A stretch of DNA of 64,000 nucleotides from an uncultured Bacteroidales bacterium (lineage in GTDB: Bacteria; Bacteroidota; Bacteroidia; Bacteroidales; UBA3663), in the NCBI GenBank assembly GCA_905235375.1, contig CAJOLH010000001.1:1-64000 (forward strand). The letters are read 5' to 3'. The notes below the pieces were generated by a model. That model had not been told where the DNA came from. It was given only the letters and a program-made list of their open reading frames with translations, and made no database searches. The position numbers and the translations under genes were made by a program. Shown here piece after piece: positions 51,737 through 60,568 of the stretch. Positions within the stretch are counted from its first letter, which is position 1, and each line of letters opens with the position of its first letter.

Positions 51737-53476
51737 ATGAAAACGACATATAAACTTATCAGCGTAATCAGCATAATCTTTGGTATGACGAGCTGTTCCG
51801 ACTTCCTGGACGAACAGGTGCCGCAAGCTACGTTGACTCAGGACGAGGTGAAGAATCCTGAATATATCGACAATGTGCTCATTTCAGCTTATGCAGGCCT
51901 CGTCACCATCGAGGACATGAACGCCTCCTTCTCGCTCTGGAACTACGACACCCGTTCCGATGACGCCTACGTCGGCGGTTCGGATTTCTCCGATGGCGAA
52001 CCATTCCACCGCTTGGAGCGAAGCACTGGTGTGATGACCACCGACTGGCCATTCAGCTCCATCTGGACCAAGTTCTACAATTATCTTTCGCGCGTCAGCC
52101 TTTCTCTCGACATTCTTGCAAGCGCCGACCAGGAGAACCCCATCATCCAGCAGCGCACTGCCGAGATGAAGTTCCTTCGCGCCTACGGTCACTTCCAGCT
52201 AAAGCGACTCTTCAAGAAGATTCCTTTCGTCAACAAGCTCAACATGGAGGAAGCCGACTACAATGCGCTTTCAAACACAGAATACACCAACGACGAGGGT
52301 TGGCAGCAGATCATCAACGACCTGCAGGAGGCATACGCCGTGCTTCCCACTGTACAAAGCGAGAAGGGTCGCCCCACAAAGGCTGCCTGTGCCGCATTCC
52401 TTGCCAAGGTCTATCTCTATAAGGCCTATCGTCAGGATGATGCCAACACCAACCAGGTGACTGCCATCAGTAACGAAGATCTGCAGAAGGTGCTTGAATA
52501 CACCGAAGCTTCCCTCTACAACGGCTATGGCCTCGAACCCGACCTTCACAACAACTTCCGTCCCGAAGAACAGTACGAGAACGGCAAGGAGAGCATCTGG
52601 GCCATCCAGTATTCGCGCAACGACGGCACCGTCTATGGCAACCTGAACTTCTCAAACCGTCTGATTGTGCCCTGTATTCCCAAGGTTCACGACTCGGGCT
52701 GCGACTTCTACAAGCCTTCCTTCAGCCTCGTGAATGCCTATCGCACCAACAGCAATGGACTGCCAATGCTCGACAATGCTCCCTCGGAAGATTACAAGGT
52801 AGGTTCAACCCAGACCGTCGATCCCCGTCTCTTCGTCACCGTGGGTGTTCCCGGCACGCCCTATATGTTCAACACGAATTTCATGATTGCAGAGTCGAAT
52901 GCCTGGAGTCGTTCGGGCGGCACCTACGGATACTTCGTTTCGCTGAAGCAGAATGTCGATCCCGCGCTCACCGATAGCTACCTCTACCTCTGTGACTCGC
53001 AGTGGGCAAGTTCGATGAATCGCGTCGTCTTCCGCTATGCCGACGTGCTCCTGATGCGTGCCGAGGCATTCGCCCAGCTCGGTCAGTCAGCCGAAGCCAT
53101 CAGCCTCGTCAATCAGGTGCGCAAGCGTGCAGTCGATATGATCGGCGGCAGCGTTGTAGCCTCCTACCCCAACAAGTATGGCGTACACTATGCAGTAGGT
53201 ATGTATAACGGTTCATATTCGAAGGACGAAACCATGTCTATCGTCAAGATGGAGCGTCGTCTCGAACTTGCCATGGAGAGCGAGCGTTTCTTCGACCTCG
53301 TGCGCTGGGGTGACGCCGCCACCGTGCTCAACCGCTACTATTCGGAGGAAAGCCAGAAGATGAACTTCCTCGATGGCTCGCAGTTCACTGCCAACAAGAA
53401 CGAATACCTGCCCGTGCCCTGGGAGCAGATGGCTGCCTCCAACGGACACTATACCCAGAATTGCGGTCAGTGGTAA
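51737..53476 (+). CDS. RagB/SusD family nutrient uptake lipoprotein
   Basis: MTSCSDFLDEQVPQATLT; KMERRLELAMESERFFDLVRWGDA. Confidence 0.95.
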   Translation: MKTTYKLISVISIIFGMTSCSDFLDEQVPQATLTQDEVKNPEYIDNVLISAYAGLVTIEDMNASFSLWNYDTRSDDAYVGGSDFSDGEPFHRLERSTGVMTTDWPFSSIWTKFYNYLSRVSLSLDILASADQENPIIQQRTAEMKFLRAYGHFQLKRLFKKIPFVNKLNMEEADYNALSNTEYTNDEGWQQIINDLQEAYAVLPTVQSEKGRPTKAACAAFLAKVYLYKAYRQDDANTNQVTAISNEDLQKVLEYTEASLYNGYGLEPDLHNNFRPEEQYENGKESIWAIQYSRNDGTVYGNLNFSNRLIVPCIPKVHDSGCDFYKPSFSLVNAYRTNSNGLPMLDNAPSEDYKVGSTQTVDPRLFVTVGVPGTPYMFNTNFMIAESNAWSRSGGTYGYFVSLKQNVDPALTDSYLYLCDSQWASSMNRVVFRYADVLLMRAEAFAQLGQSAEAISLVNQVRKRAVDMIGGSVVASYPNKYGVHYAVGMYNGSYSKDETMSIVKMERRLELAMESERFFDLVRWGDAATVLNRYYSEESQKMNFLDGSQFTANKNEYLPVPWEQMAASNGHYTQNCGQW

Positions 53477-53509
53477 TCCACACATTATTAATTCTTAAAT
53501 ATTAATTAT

Positions 53510-54901
53510 ATGAAATTCCAACATTATATCAGCTGCCTCTGCTCATTCCTTGTCCTTGGTCTGTTCTCCTGTTCAGACGACAATACGGGCAGCATCGACG
53601 TCAGCGGTTCGTGCCTCGTCGAGGAGTTCCAGCTCAACGGTCAGTATGAGGGCATCATCAATACCGAGAAACGGCTTGTCAAGGTCAAGGTGCCTGAGAC
53701 CTTCGACCGCAAGGGCGATATGGAGATCACGAATCTTCGCATTTCCGAAGGCGCACAGGCCAACCTGAAGGTGGGTGATCACCTGAACTTCAACGGCGAC
53801 CGTTCGCTTCACATCTTCAACGGCGACCTCGTGATGGATTATCAGATTGCCGTACGCAACGACGAAGCCCTGCTGACCCTCTTCATCCTCGAAGGCGTGA
53901 AGGGTGCCATCAACCAGCAGGACAAGACCGTCACCGTCAGTGTGATGGCAAACAGCGGCATCGACCTGACCAATGCCACCTTCGAGGTGGAGTGCAGCGA
54001 GGATGCAACCTGCTCGCCCGCCAGCGGTACGAAGGGCAACTTCACCGAACCCTTCCAGCTCACGCTCAACGACAACACCGCCACCAGCGTCTATACCGTC
54101 TATGTGACACTCATCGACGAACCTGTAGCCCTCTTCGTAGGCGAAGCCGAGAACATCGAACTGCTCAACGATGAGGAGAAGGCCGCTGCCAAGTGGCTCA
54201 CCGGCAATATCGCCAGCGCCGCCTACGCTTCGTGGAGCGATGTGGCAAGCGGCAACATTTCGCTCAATAAGTGCAAACTCATCTTCTTCCATCGTCACTG
54301 TCCATCCTATGGCAACTACAACGGATTTGCCGAGGCAGAGACAGGCGCCATGACAGCATTGGCCCGTATGAAGGAGTTCTGGCAGAATGGAGGCGCATTC
54401 GTGCTGGGTCGCTCAGCCGTGAACTATTCCATCGCCCTCGGTGCCATGCCTGAGGATGCTTATCCGAACAACGTATGGGGCGGCGGCAACGGCGAAGGCT
54501 CCGACCTGATGGGCGACGATCCCTGGCACTTCTTTGCCTACGACATCTCGCATCCATTGTGGAACGGACTGAAGACCTATCCCGGTGCACCCGAGAATGC
54601 CGTCTATACACTCGACAAGGACTACACCATCTGCAACACCACATCGCAGTATGGCTTCTGGGACACCTATAGCGGAGGCAAGGATGCTTTCGAGGCAAAG
54701 ACCGGTGGTCGTGCCTTAGGTGGCGACAACAGCGTTTCCTCATGGGAACTCAAGGGTGCCAATGGCGAATACGGCAAGGGAGGTATCATCTGCTTAGGTT
54801 CGGGTCTCTTCGACTGGAACTCTCCCACTGCCTATACGTCCAACTATCACGATAATATGGGTAAGATCATGCTCAATGCTTTTGATTATTTAACCAAGTA
54901 A
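53510..54901 (+). CDS. DUF4960 domain-containing lipoprotein
   Basis: LFSCSDDNTGS; immunoglobulin-like N-terminal half; C-terminal half KCKLIFFHRHCPSYGNYNGFAEAETGAM...NVWGGGNGEGSDLMGDDPWHFFAYDISHPLWNGL. Confidence 0.75.
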   Translation: MKFQHYISCLCSFLVLGLFSCSDDNTGSIDVSGSCLVEEFQLNGQYEGIINTEKRLVKVKVPETFDRKGDMEITNLRISEGAQANLKVGDHLNFNGDRSLHIFNGDLVMDYQIAVRNDEALLTLFILEGVKGAINQQDKTVTVSVMANSGIDLTNATFEVECSEDATCSPASGTKGNFTEPFQLTLNDNTATSVYTVYVTLIDEPVALFVGEAENIELLNDEEKAAAKWLTGNIASAAYASWSDVASGNISLNKCKLIFFHRHCPSYGNYNGFAEAETGAMTALARMKEFWQNGGAFVLGRSAVNYSIALGAMPEDAYPNNVWGGGNGEGSDLMGDDPWHFFAYDISHPLWNGLKTYPGAPENAVYTLDKDYTICNTTSQYGFWDTYSGGKDAFEAKTGGRALGGDNSVSSWELKGANGEYGKGGIICLGSGLFDWNSPTAYTSNYHDNMGKIMLNAFDYLTK

Positions 54902-54914
54902 AAACAGAAATGTT

Positions 54915-56513
54915 ATGAAGACAATGATATATGCATCATTCGCAGTAATTCTTTCAGCATTGACGCTGACGGCTTGCAGTGACGACAACTTCGATGGCGA
55001 TCCTGCACGCGACTGGGAAGGCAGCACCACCTATTTTGCTCCCACCGACGACCAGGGGTTCAACACCTACTACAAACCTGCTATCGGACGTGTGGGCGAC
55101 CCCATGCCCTTCTTCGACCAGCGGACTGACGACTTCAAGGTGCTTTACCTCCAGGAGTTCGACAACAACATGAGCTATCGCTTCCACCCCATCTGGGCAG
55201 TATCGACGGTCGATGGCGCTAACTATGAGTCGCTGGGCGAGATTCTGCCTTTCGGCAGCAACGACTATCAGCAGGATGCTGCACTCGGCACGGGCTGCTG
55301 TTTCGAGAAGGATGGCACCTACTACATCTACTACACCGGACACAACGGAAACTGCAAATACCGCGAAGCTGTGATGCGCGCCACTTCCACCGATTTCAAG
55401 ACGTGGACCAAGGACGAGCTCTGGCAGCTCAACGGTCCCGATTTCGGCTATTCTGCCAACGACTTCCGCGACCCGCAGATCTTCGTTGCCGACGATGGTC
55501 TCTATCACATGGTCATCGCCACCTATCCCGAATGGGGTGGCGACCCATGCTTCGCCGAGTTCAAGTCGAACGACCTGAAGAACTGGGAGCATATCGGACG
55601 CTTCAAGATGATCTGGGACCGTATGCTCGAATGTCCCGACATCTTCAAGATGGGTAACTTCTGGTACCTCGTCTATAGCGAGAGCGTACGCACCAGCTGG
55701 AGTCGCAAGGTAAAGTACATGGTGGCATCGAGCTACGACGATCTGAAGAACTGCTTCAACGACGGACCACGATGGCCAGCCGACGGACATGAGGGCATTC
55801 TCGACACCCGTGCCTTCTATGCCGGCAAGACGGCTTCGAACGGCACCGACCGCTACATCTGGGGATGGTGTCCCTTCCGTTCGGGCGCCGATGTTCACGA
55901 GAAGAACATCAGTGTAGGCGGTGGCGACGGCAACGAACCCAACTGGTCGGGCGCACTGGTTTGCCACAAGCTCATCCAGCATCCCAACGGCACACTTACC
56001 CTCGGCGCAGTGCCTGCCATGGCTGCTAAGTTCAACACGACGCAGAACGCCAATGTGATGGCATCGAATGGCTACAGCAACGGAACCCTCTCTGGCAACG
56101 ATGCCTACGTGCTATTCAACCGTCTCGGCACCAGTAACCATATCAGCTTCACGGTCAAGACGTCCAACAACTGGGATAAGTTCGGCGTATCGTTTGTGCG
56201 CGGCACCGATTCGAACAAATACTACACGATGGTAGTTAATCCTGAGGACGAGAATCATCGCAAGGTGAACTTCGAACAGGAAGGCACCGAAGGCAAGGGC
56301 TTTGTCGATGGCATCGATGGATATTGGTTCGAGCGTCCTGCCGACAATATCTACAACATCGACATCTACACCGACAACTCTGTCATCGTCATGTATATCA
56401 ACGATGTCTGCTGCTACACGCAGCGCATCTATGGCATACAGAAGAACTGCTGGAGCATCAACAACTACGGTGGCTCGGTAACCGTAAGCGACGTAAAAGT
56501 ATCACAGCAATAG
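54915..56513 (+). CDS. glycoside hydrolase family 32-like lipoprotein with C-terminal DUF4975-like domain
   Basis: LTACSDDNFDGDP; five-blade-propeller-like motifs DFRDPQIFV, MLECPDIFKMG, DTRAFYAGK; C-terminal lectin-like fold. Confidence 0.82.
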   Translation: MKTMIYASFAVILSALTLTACSDDNFDGDPARDWEGSTTYFAPTDDQGFNTYYKPAIGRVGDPMPFFDQRTDDFKVLYLQEFDNNMSYRFHPIWAVSTVDGANYESLGEILPFGSNDYQQDAALGTGCCFEKDGTYYIYYTGHNGNCKYREAVMRATSTDFKTWTKDELWQLNGPDFGYSANDFRDPQIFVADDGLYHMVIATYPEWGGDPCFAEFKSNDLKNWEHIGRFKMIWDRMLECPDIFKMGNFWYLVYSESVRTSWSRKVKYMVASSYDDLKNCFNDGPRWPADGHEGILDTRAFYAGKTASNGTDRYIWGWCPFRSGADVHEKNISVGGGDGNEPNWSGALVCHKLIQHPNGTLTLGAVPAMAAKFNTTQNANVMASNGYSNGTLSGNDAYVLFNRLGTSNHISFTVKTSNNWDKFGVSFVRGTDSNKYYTMVVNPEDENHRKVNFEQEGTEGKGFVDGIDGYWFERPADNIYNIDIYTDNSVIVMYINDVCCYTQRIYGIQKNCWSINNYGGSVTVSDVKVSQQ

Positions 56514-56641
56514 TGCGTTTGGTTTAGCTTCTTCGCTGTTTGCATTGAACATTTATCTCCATTGTTAAATTAAAAAAGATGTATTAACAATGCCCCAGGG
56601 TGACTGTCGAAGAGATAGGCACCCTGGGATTTATTTTAAGT

Positions 56642-56677
56642 TTTCGTAGATTTCGTTGTTTTCGTAGTTTTCGGAAT
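56642..56677. repeat. 4 x 9-bp array, core TTTCG + 4 variable nt
   Basis: TTTCG at 56642, 56651, 56660 and 56669. Confidence 0.85.
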
Positions 56678-56718
56678 CTTAAATACGATGGGGGTTATTC
56701 CGAAAATGCCCGAATAAG

Positions 56719-56991
56719 GTCACACAGATCGCACAGATTCACACAGATTTTGCTTGCGTACTCCCGTGATGGGCCGCGAGTCGCTAAGGAGGTATTTTTC
56801 TCTACGGACTTTTAGGACTTTAAGGACTTTTTGCTTGCGCACTCCCAAAGATAGTCCTTGAAGTCCGTAGAGATTTAGGGTCACACTGATCGCACAGATT
56901 CACACAAATTTTGCTTGCGCACCTCAAGGATAGTCCCTTAAGTCCTTGAAGTCCGTAGAGAAATTAAAATAACACCGTAGAGATAAGAAAA
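56719..56991. repeat. complex intergenic repeat: two copies of GGTCACAC(A/T)GATCGCACAGATTCACACA(G/A)ATTTTGCTTGCG plus 9-bp GGACT/AGTCC arrays in inverted orientation
   Basis: copies at 56719-56759 and 56879-56919; CTCTACGGACTT (56800-56811) / AAGTCCGTAGAG (56861-56872). Confidence 0.85.
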
Positions 56992-57087
56992 GTCCGTAGA
57001 GATAAGATGTCGGGCAACTTGGTTTATGAGTTTTATAAATAATTGCAGATTTTTGCCAAAATTCTTGTAAATGTCAAAAAAAATACC

Positions 57088-57095
57088 TATATTTG
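57088..57095 (+). promoter_or_regulatory. -7 element TATATTTG
   Basis: TATATTTGCACCA 23 bp upstream of the fic start. Confidence 0.6.
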
Positions 57096-57117
57096 CACCA
57101 ACAATCAAACTAATCGT

Positions 57118-58092
57118 ATGACATCCATCGACAAAAACATCTTGGTAGGCAAATATCAGCGTGCAGACGAGAACAATCGTTTGCTCTCAGAATATCGTCC
57201 CTTGCCATCCGAAACGTTGAAATCGCTTCGTGAATACTATCGCGTTGGGCTTACCTACACGAGCAATGCCATCGAAGGCAACAGCCTGACTGAATCTGAA
57301 ACCAAGGTGGTAATTGAAGATGGCCTAACCATAGAGGGAAAGCCACTTCGTGAAATCTACGAGGCTGTGGGTCATGCAAAAGCCTACGATTTTCTGCACG
57401 AGATTACCGAAAAGGAACAACTGGAGGAAGAAGACATTCTGACGCTGCATCGGATATTCTATCAGCAGATCGACCCCGAAAAGGCAGGCGTCTTTCGCAA
57501 CGTGAAGGTGTTTATCAGCGGCAGTCGCTATGCGGTCTCTCCTGTTACAAGGATAGCCGAAGATATGTGCAAATTAGTCAGTTGGTATAATCGAAACGAG
57601 AAGAAGCTCCACCCCATCGAATTGGCTGCCGAACTCCACCTGCGGTTTGTCTTCATACACCCTTTCATCGATGGAAATGGAAGAGTATCACGTCTAATTA
57701 TGAATCTTGCATTGCTGCGAAACGGATTTTCCATTGCCCTGATTCCCGCCATTTTGCGCCATGAGTATATACGTTCGCTCGAAGCAGCTCATACCGATAA
57801 ATCCATATTCATCGACTTCATAGCCGATCGAGTTATTGCCACGCAAAGCGACCTACTTCGCCTTCTCAAGAGTCAGGATGATACTGTAAATGATACTGTA
57901 AAATTGTCGATGACAGAGCGCGTGGTGCTCGATGCCATCCGCAGTTTCCCCACTTTTACATACGAACAACTTGCTAACCAATGCCTTCTCTCTCGTCCTA
58001 CCATTGCCCGAACGCTCAAAACACTTCAAAATCGTAATCTTATCCGCCGTATCGGTTCAGACAAAACGGGTCATTGGGAGTTGATACTGTAA
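57118..58092 (+). CDS. Fic family protein with N-terminal inhibitory motif and C-terminal winged helix
   Basis: HPFIDGNGRVSR active site; TSNAIEGNSL inhibitory-like motif; C-terminal wHTH; start trimmed from ORF 57043. Confidence 0.93.
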   Translation: MTSIDKNILVGKYQRADENNRLLSEYRPLPSETLKSLREYYRVGLTYTSNAIEGNSLTESETKVVIEDGLTIEGKPLREIYEAVGHAKAYDFLHEITEKEQLEEEDILTLHRIFYQQIDPEKAGVFRNVKVFISGSRYAVSPVTRIAEDMCKLVSWYNRNEKKLHPIELAAELHLRFVFIHPFIDGNGRVSRLIMNLALLRNGFSIALIPAILRHEYIRSLEAAHTDKSIFIDFIADRVIATQSDLLRLLKSQDDTVNDTVKLSMTERVVLDAIRSFPTFTYEQLANQCLLSRPTIARTLKTLQNRNLIRRIGSDKTGHWELIL

Positions 58093-58108
58093 ATATTTTC
58101 GAAGCAAA

Positions 58109-58588
58109 CATTCTGTCGGCCGTCATAGTGCTTTATCCGACAGAAGCAAGCATTCTGTCGCCCGTCATAGTGCTTTATCCGAGAGGAAGAAGCATTCTGT
58201 CGGCCGTTATAGTGCTTTATCCGACAGGATGAAGCATTCTGTCGGCCGTCATAGTGCTTTATCCGAGAGGAAGAAGCATTCTGTCGGCCGTTATAGTGCT
58301 TTATCCGACAGAAGGAAGCATTCTGTCGGCCGTCACAGTGCTTTATCCGAGAGGAAGAAGCATTCTGTCGCCCGTCATAGTGCTTTATCCGACAGGAAGA
58401 AGCATTCTGTCGGCCGTCATAGTGCTTTATCCGAGAGGAGGAAGCATTCTGTCGCCCGTCATAGTGCTTTATCCGACAGGAGGAAGCTTTCTGTCGGCCG
58501 TCATAGTGCTTTATCCGACAGGAAGAAGCATTCTGTCGCCCGTCATAGTGCTTTATCCGACAGGAAGAAACATTCTGTCGCGCGACAG
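58109..58588. repeat. 11 indel-free copies of a 42-bp tandem repeat plus a collapsed terminal unit
   Basis: unit CATTCTGTCGGCCGTCATAGTGCTTTATCCGACAGGAAGAAG starts every 42 bp from 58109 to 58529; partial unit from 58571. Confidence 0.98.
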
Positions 58589-58618
58589 CGTGCTTGCTAC
58601 AACAGATATATAAAAATA

Positions 58619-58644
58619 TCAGGCATGATTGAAGTCATGCCTGA
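58619..58644 (-). terminator. terminator for upstream (right-hand) LruC gene
   Basis: TCAGGCATGA-N6-TCATGCCTGA, followed on minus strand by TATTTTTATA. Confidence 0.75.
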
Positions 58645-58678
58645 AATAAGTAACTAAATCTCAATATTGATTATCCGA

Positions 58679-60324
58679 TTAGGGATTATATAAATTACCT
58701 TCGTTTGTGACATTGTTATACCAAAGTTGATCATACGCCTGTCCCTCACCAGGATTGATGCCTTGATAGAAATTCGGATAACTCTTTGTGATGGTTTGGA
58801 ACTCTTTCATCCATCGTGTTTGAACCGATCCCATAACTACAGATGGACATCTATCTCCATCATAAATAATCCCATGGGATTTATCAACATCAGGGAATTC
58901 ATTGCTAATATCTCCAACATAAAGGATAATATCACGTTCTCCATTGCCAATTATCTTCAAATCATCTTCAGTGAAAGGATCTGGCCATTGTTGAAGCACA
59001 ACAGGTTCAAGGCCATCTTGACCATTTGCTGCACCTACATTGATGGGCTTATATAAACCTTTCGACCTATCAAGCCAAGGATCTTGTGGTGGTAAATTCT
59101 TTTGTTGGGCGCACATCCACTCATGGAGTTCGATGTCTTCACCATTAATGTTTCTCATATATTCTGCACCATCCAAGTAAGTATTCTGATTTACACGAAT
59201 ATATTCATTTTCTTGATACGTAGATATACAGGAAGAGTACCTCCGACGGCACGAAGCACAGTACGCTTATACTCGAAATCGAATACAACATCGTTGAAGT
59301 CGAAATCGAAGGACGTTAAATCCTCTGCCATGAAACGCTTAGCTACAGGGAGAGGAAGATCTCCATCAATATAAAGTATAATGTCGTTATAGTCAAAGTC
59401 AATAAAATCGTGATCCCAAGCATCTTCTATACCGATAATCATATAGCGCTTGATACCTTCGTCTCCATATTCAGTTTGATTATATAAAAGCTGTGAAGGG
59501 CCATTATATACATCATATAAATTACTCGTATTATTCGGATAAAATGTTGAATAATTTCTATTATTCTGATCGCCTACCCAACCATTTGTATAATAATGAT
59601 ATCGAGTACCATTATATCCTGTAAGAGCAATTTCGAACCAGAACACAGTTCCTGCATCAAGATGAACGTATGCAGAAAATCCTGGATTATGTTTGATATT
59701 ACCACCATTTTGATTTGGTTCAACAGGACCAACACCATGATCATCAGGATTACTCATTACGTGATCTACGAATAATAATCGTGTATGATCTACAGTTGCT
59801 TGTTCATTTGGAAGACGATAATGTAAAATTAATTGAAAATTTCGTTCATGTAAGACTTCGAAATCGCCACCATACCAAATAGGAGTAATGTTAAAGTTTC
59901 CATCGCCAGTGGAATACAGATCATACTGAGTTTGCCCTTTAGTATAATTGTTTTGACCTTCTGCGAGATATTGTGCATAAGATGTTACAACATCATAGGT
60001 AACATAACCGGGTTGAGTATTATTAAATTTAAAACCCCAACCATCACCCGAAGCGTCCCATCCACCCGCAGGAGGAGTAGGCACGGCACGAGTCTTAGCT
60101 GAAGAACCATAACCATTCCTCAACATATCGATCGCCTGCGAAAAGAAATCCCAACTCTGATTGGCATCAGGTTTACCAAACTGCTTGATGAAGGCATTGT
60201 CGTAAGACCTTTGCTTCAAGGTAGCTTCAGTCACATCGAGATCTTCGTCATGGCAGGCAGTAAACCCAGCAAAAACAATAGCACCCAGCAGGGTGGCACT
60301 AAGATAAGTGTAGATCTTTTTCAT
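58679..60324 (-). pseudogene. LruC domain-containing lipoprotein, frame-disrupted
   Basis: ORF 59191..60363 (start trimmed to MKKIYTYLSATLLGAIVFAGFTACHDEDLDV) and ORF 58679..59176 together match the intact paralogue 60569..62224. Confidence 0.8.
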
Positions 60325-60372
60325 AAATAATGATTTTATAAAGTTGTTAATAAACTGCTTCAAAATTCATTG

Positions 60373-60380
60373 CAAATATA
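60373..60380 (-). promoter_or_regulatory. -7 element TATATTTG (minus strand)
   Basis: minus strand TATATTTGCAATG upstream of the LruC gene. Confidence 0.5.
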
Positions 60381-60504
60381 GCAACTATATATTTAAAATG
60401 ATAAAGAAATTTTAATTAATATTAATAATGGATAATTATTAGCAATAAATATTATATAGTGGGAACTCCACATTGCAAAAACAAGAGTATTTGACAATAT
60501 AAAA

Positions 60505-60530
60505 TCAGGCATAACCGAAGTTATGCCTGA
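60505..60530 (-). terminator. UUCG-capped terminator of second LruC gene
   Basis: minus strand TCAGGCATAAC-TTCG-GTTATGCCTGA followed by TTTTATATT. Confidence 0.85.
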
Positions 60531-60568
60531 AAGAAATTAGTAGTAAATGCCGATTTAGATAATCCCAA

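Noticed and set aside
58109-58588. CRISPR array
   Set aside because: Units are contiguous 42-bp repeats with no unique spacers and no cas genes nearby
58229-58657. 142-aa repeat protein ORF (KHSVGRHSALSERK)
   Set aside because: Frame is open only because the unit is 42 bp; no promoter/RBS, ATG arises in a single variant unit, alternative frames equally open, substitutions not biased to third positions
58679-59176. Independent small secreted protein
   Set aside because: No signal peptide, and sequence matches the C-terminal part of the adjacent LruC paralogue
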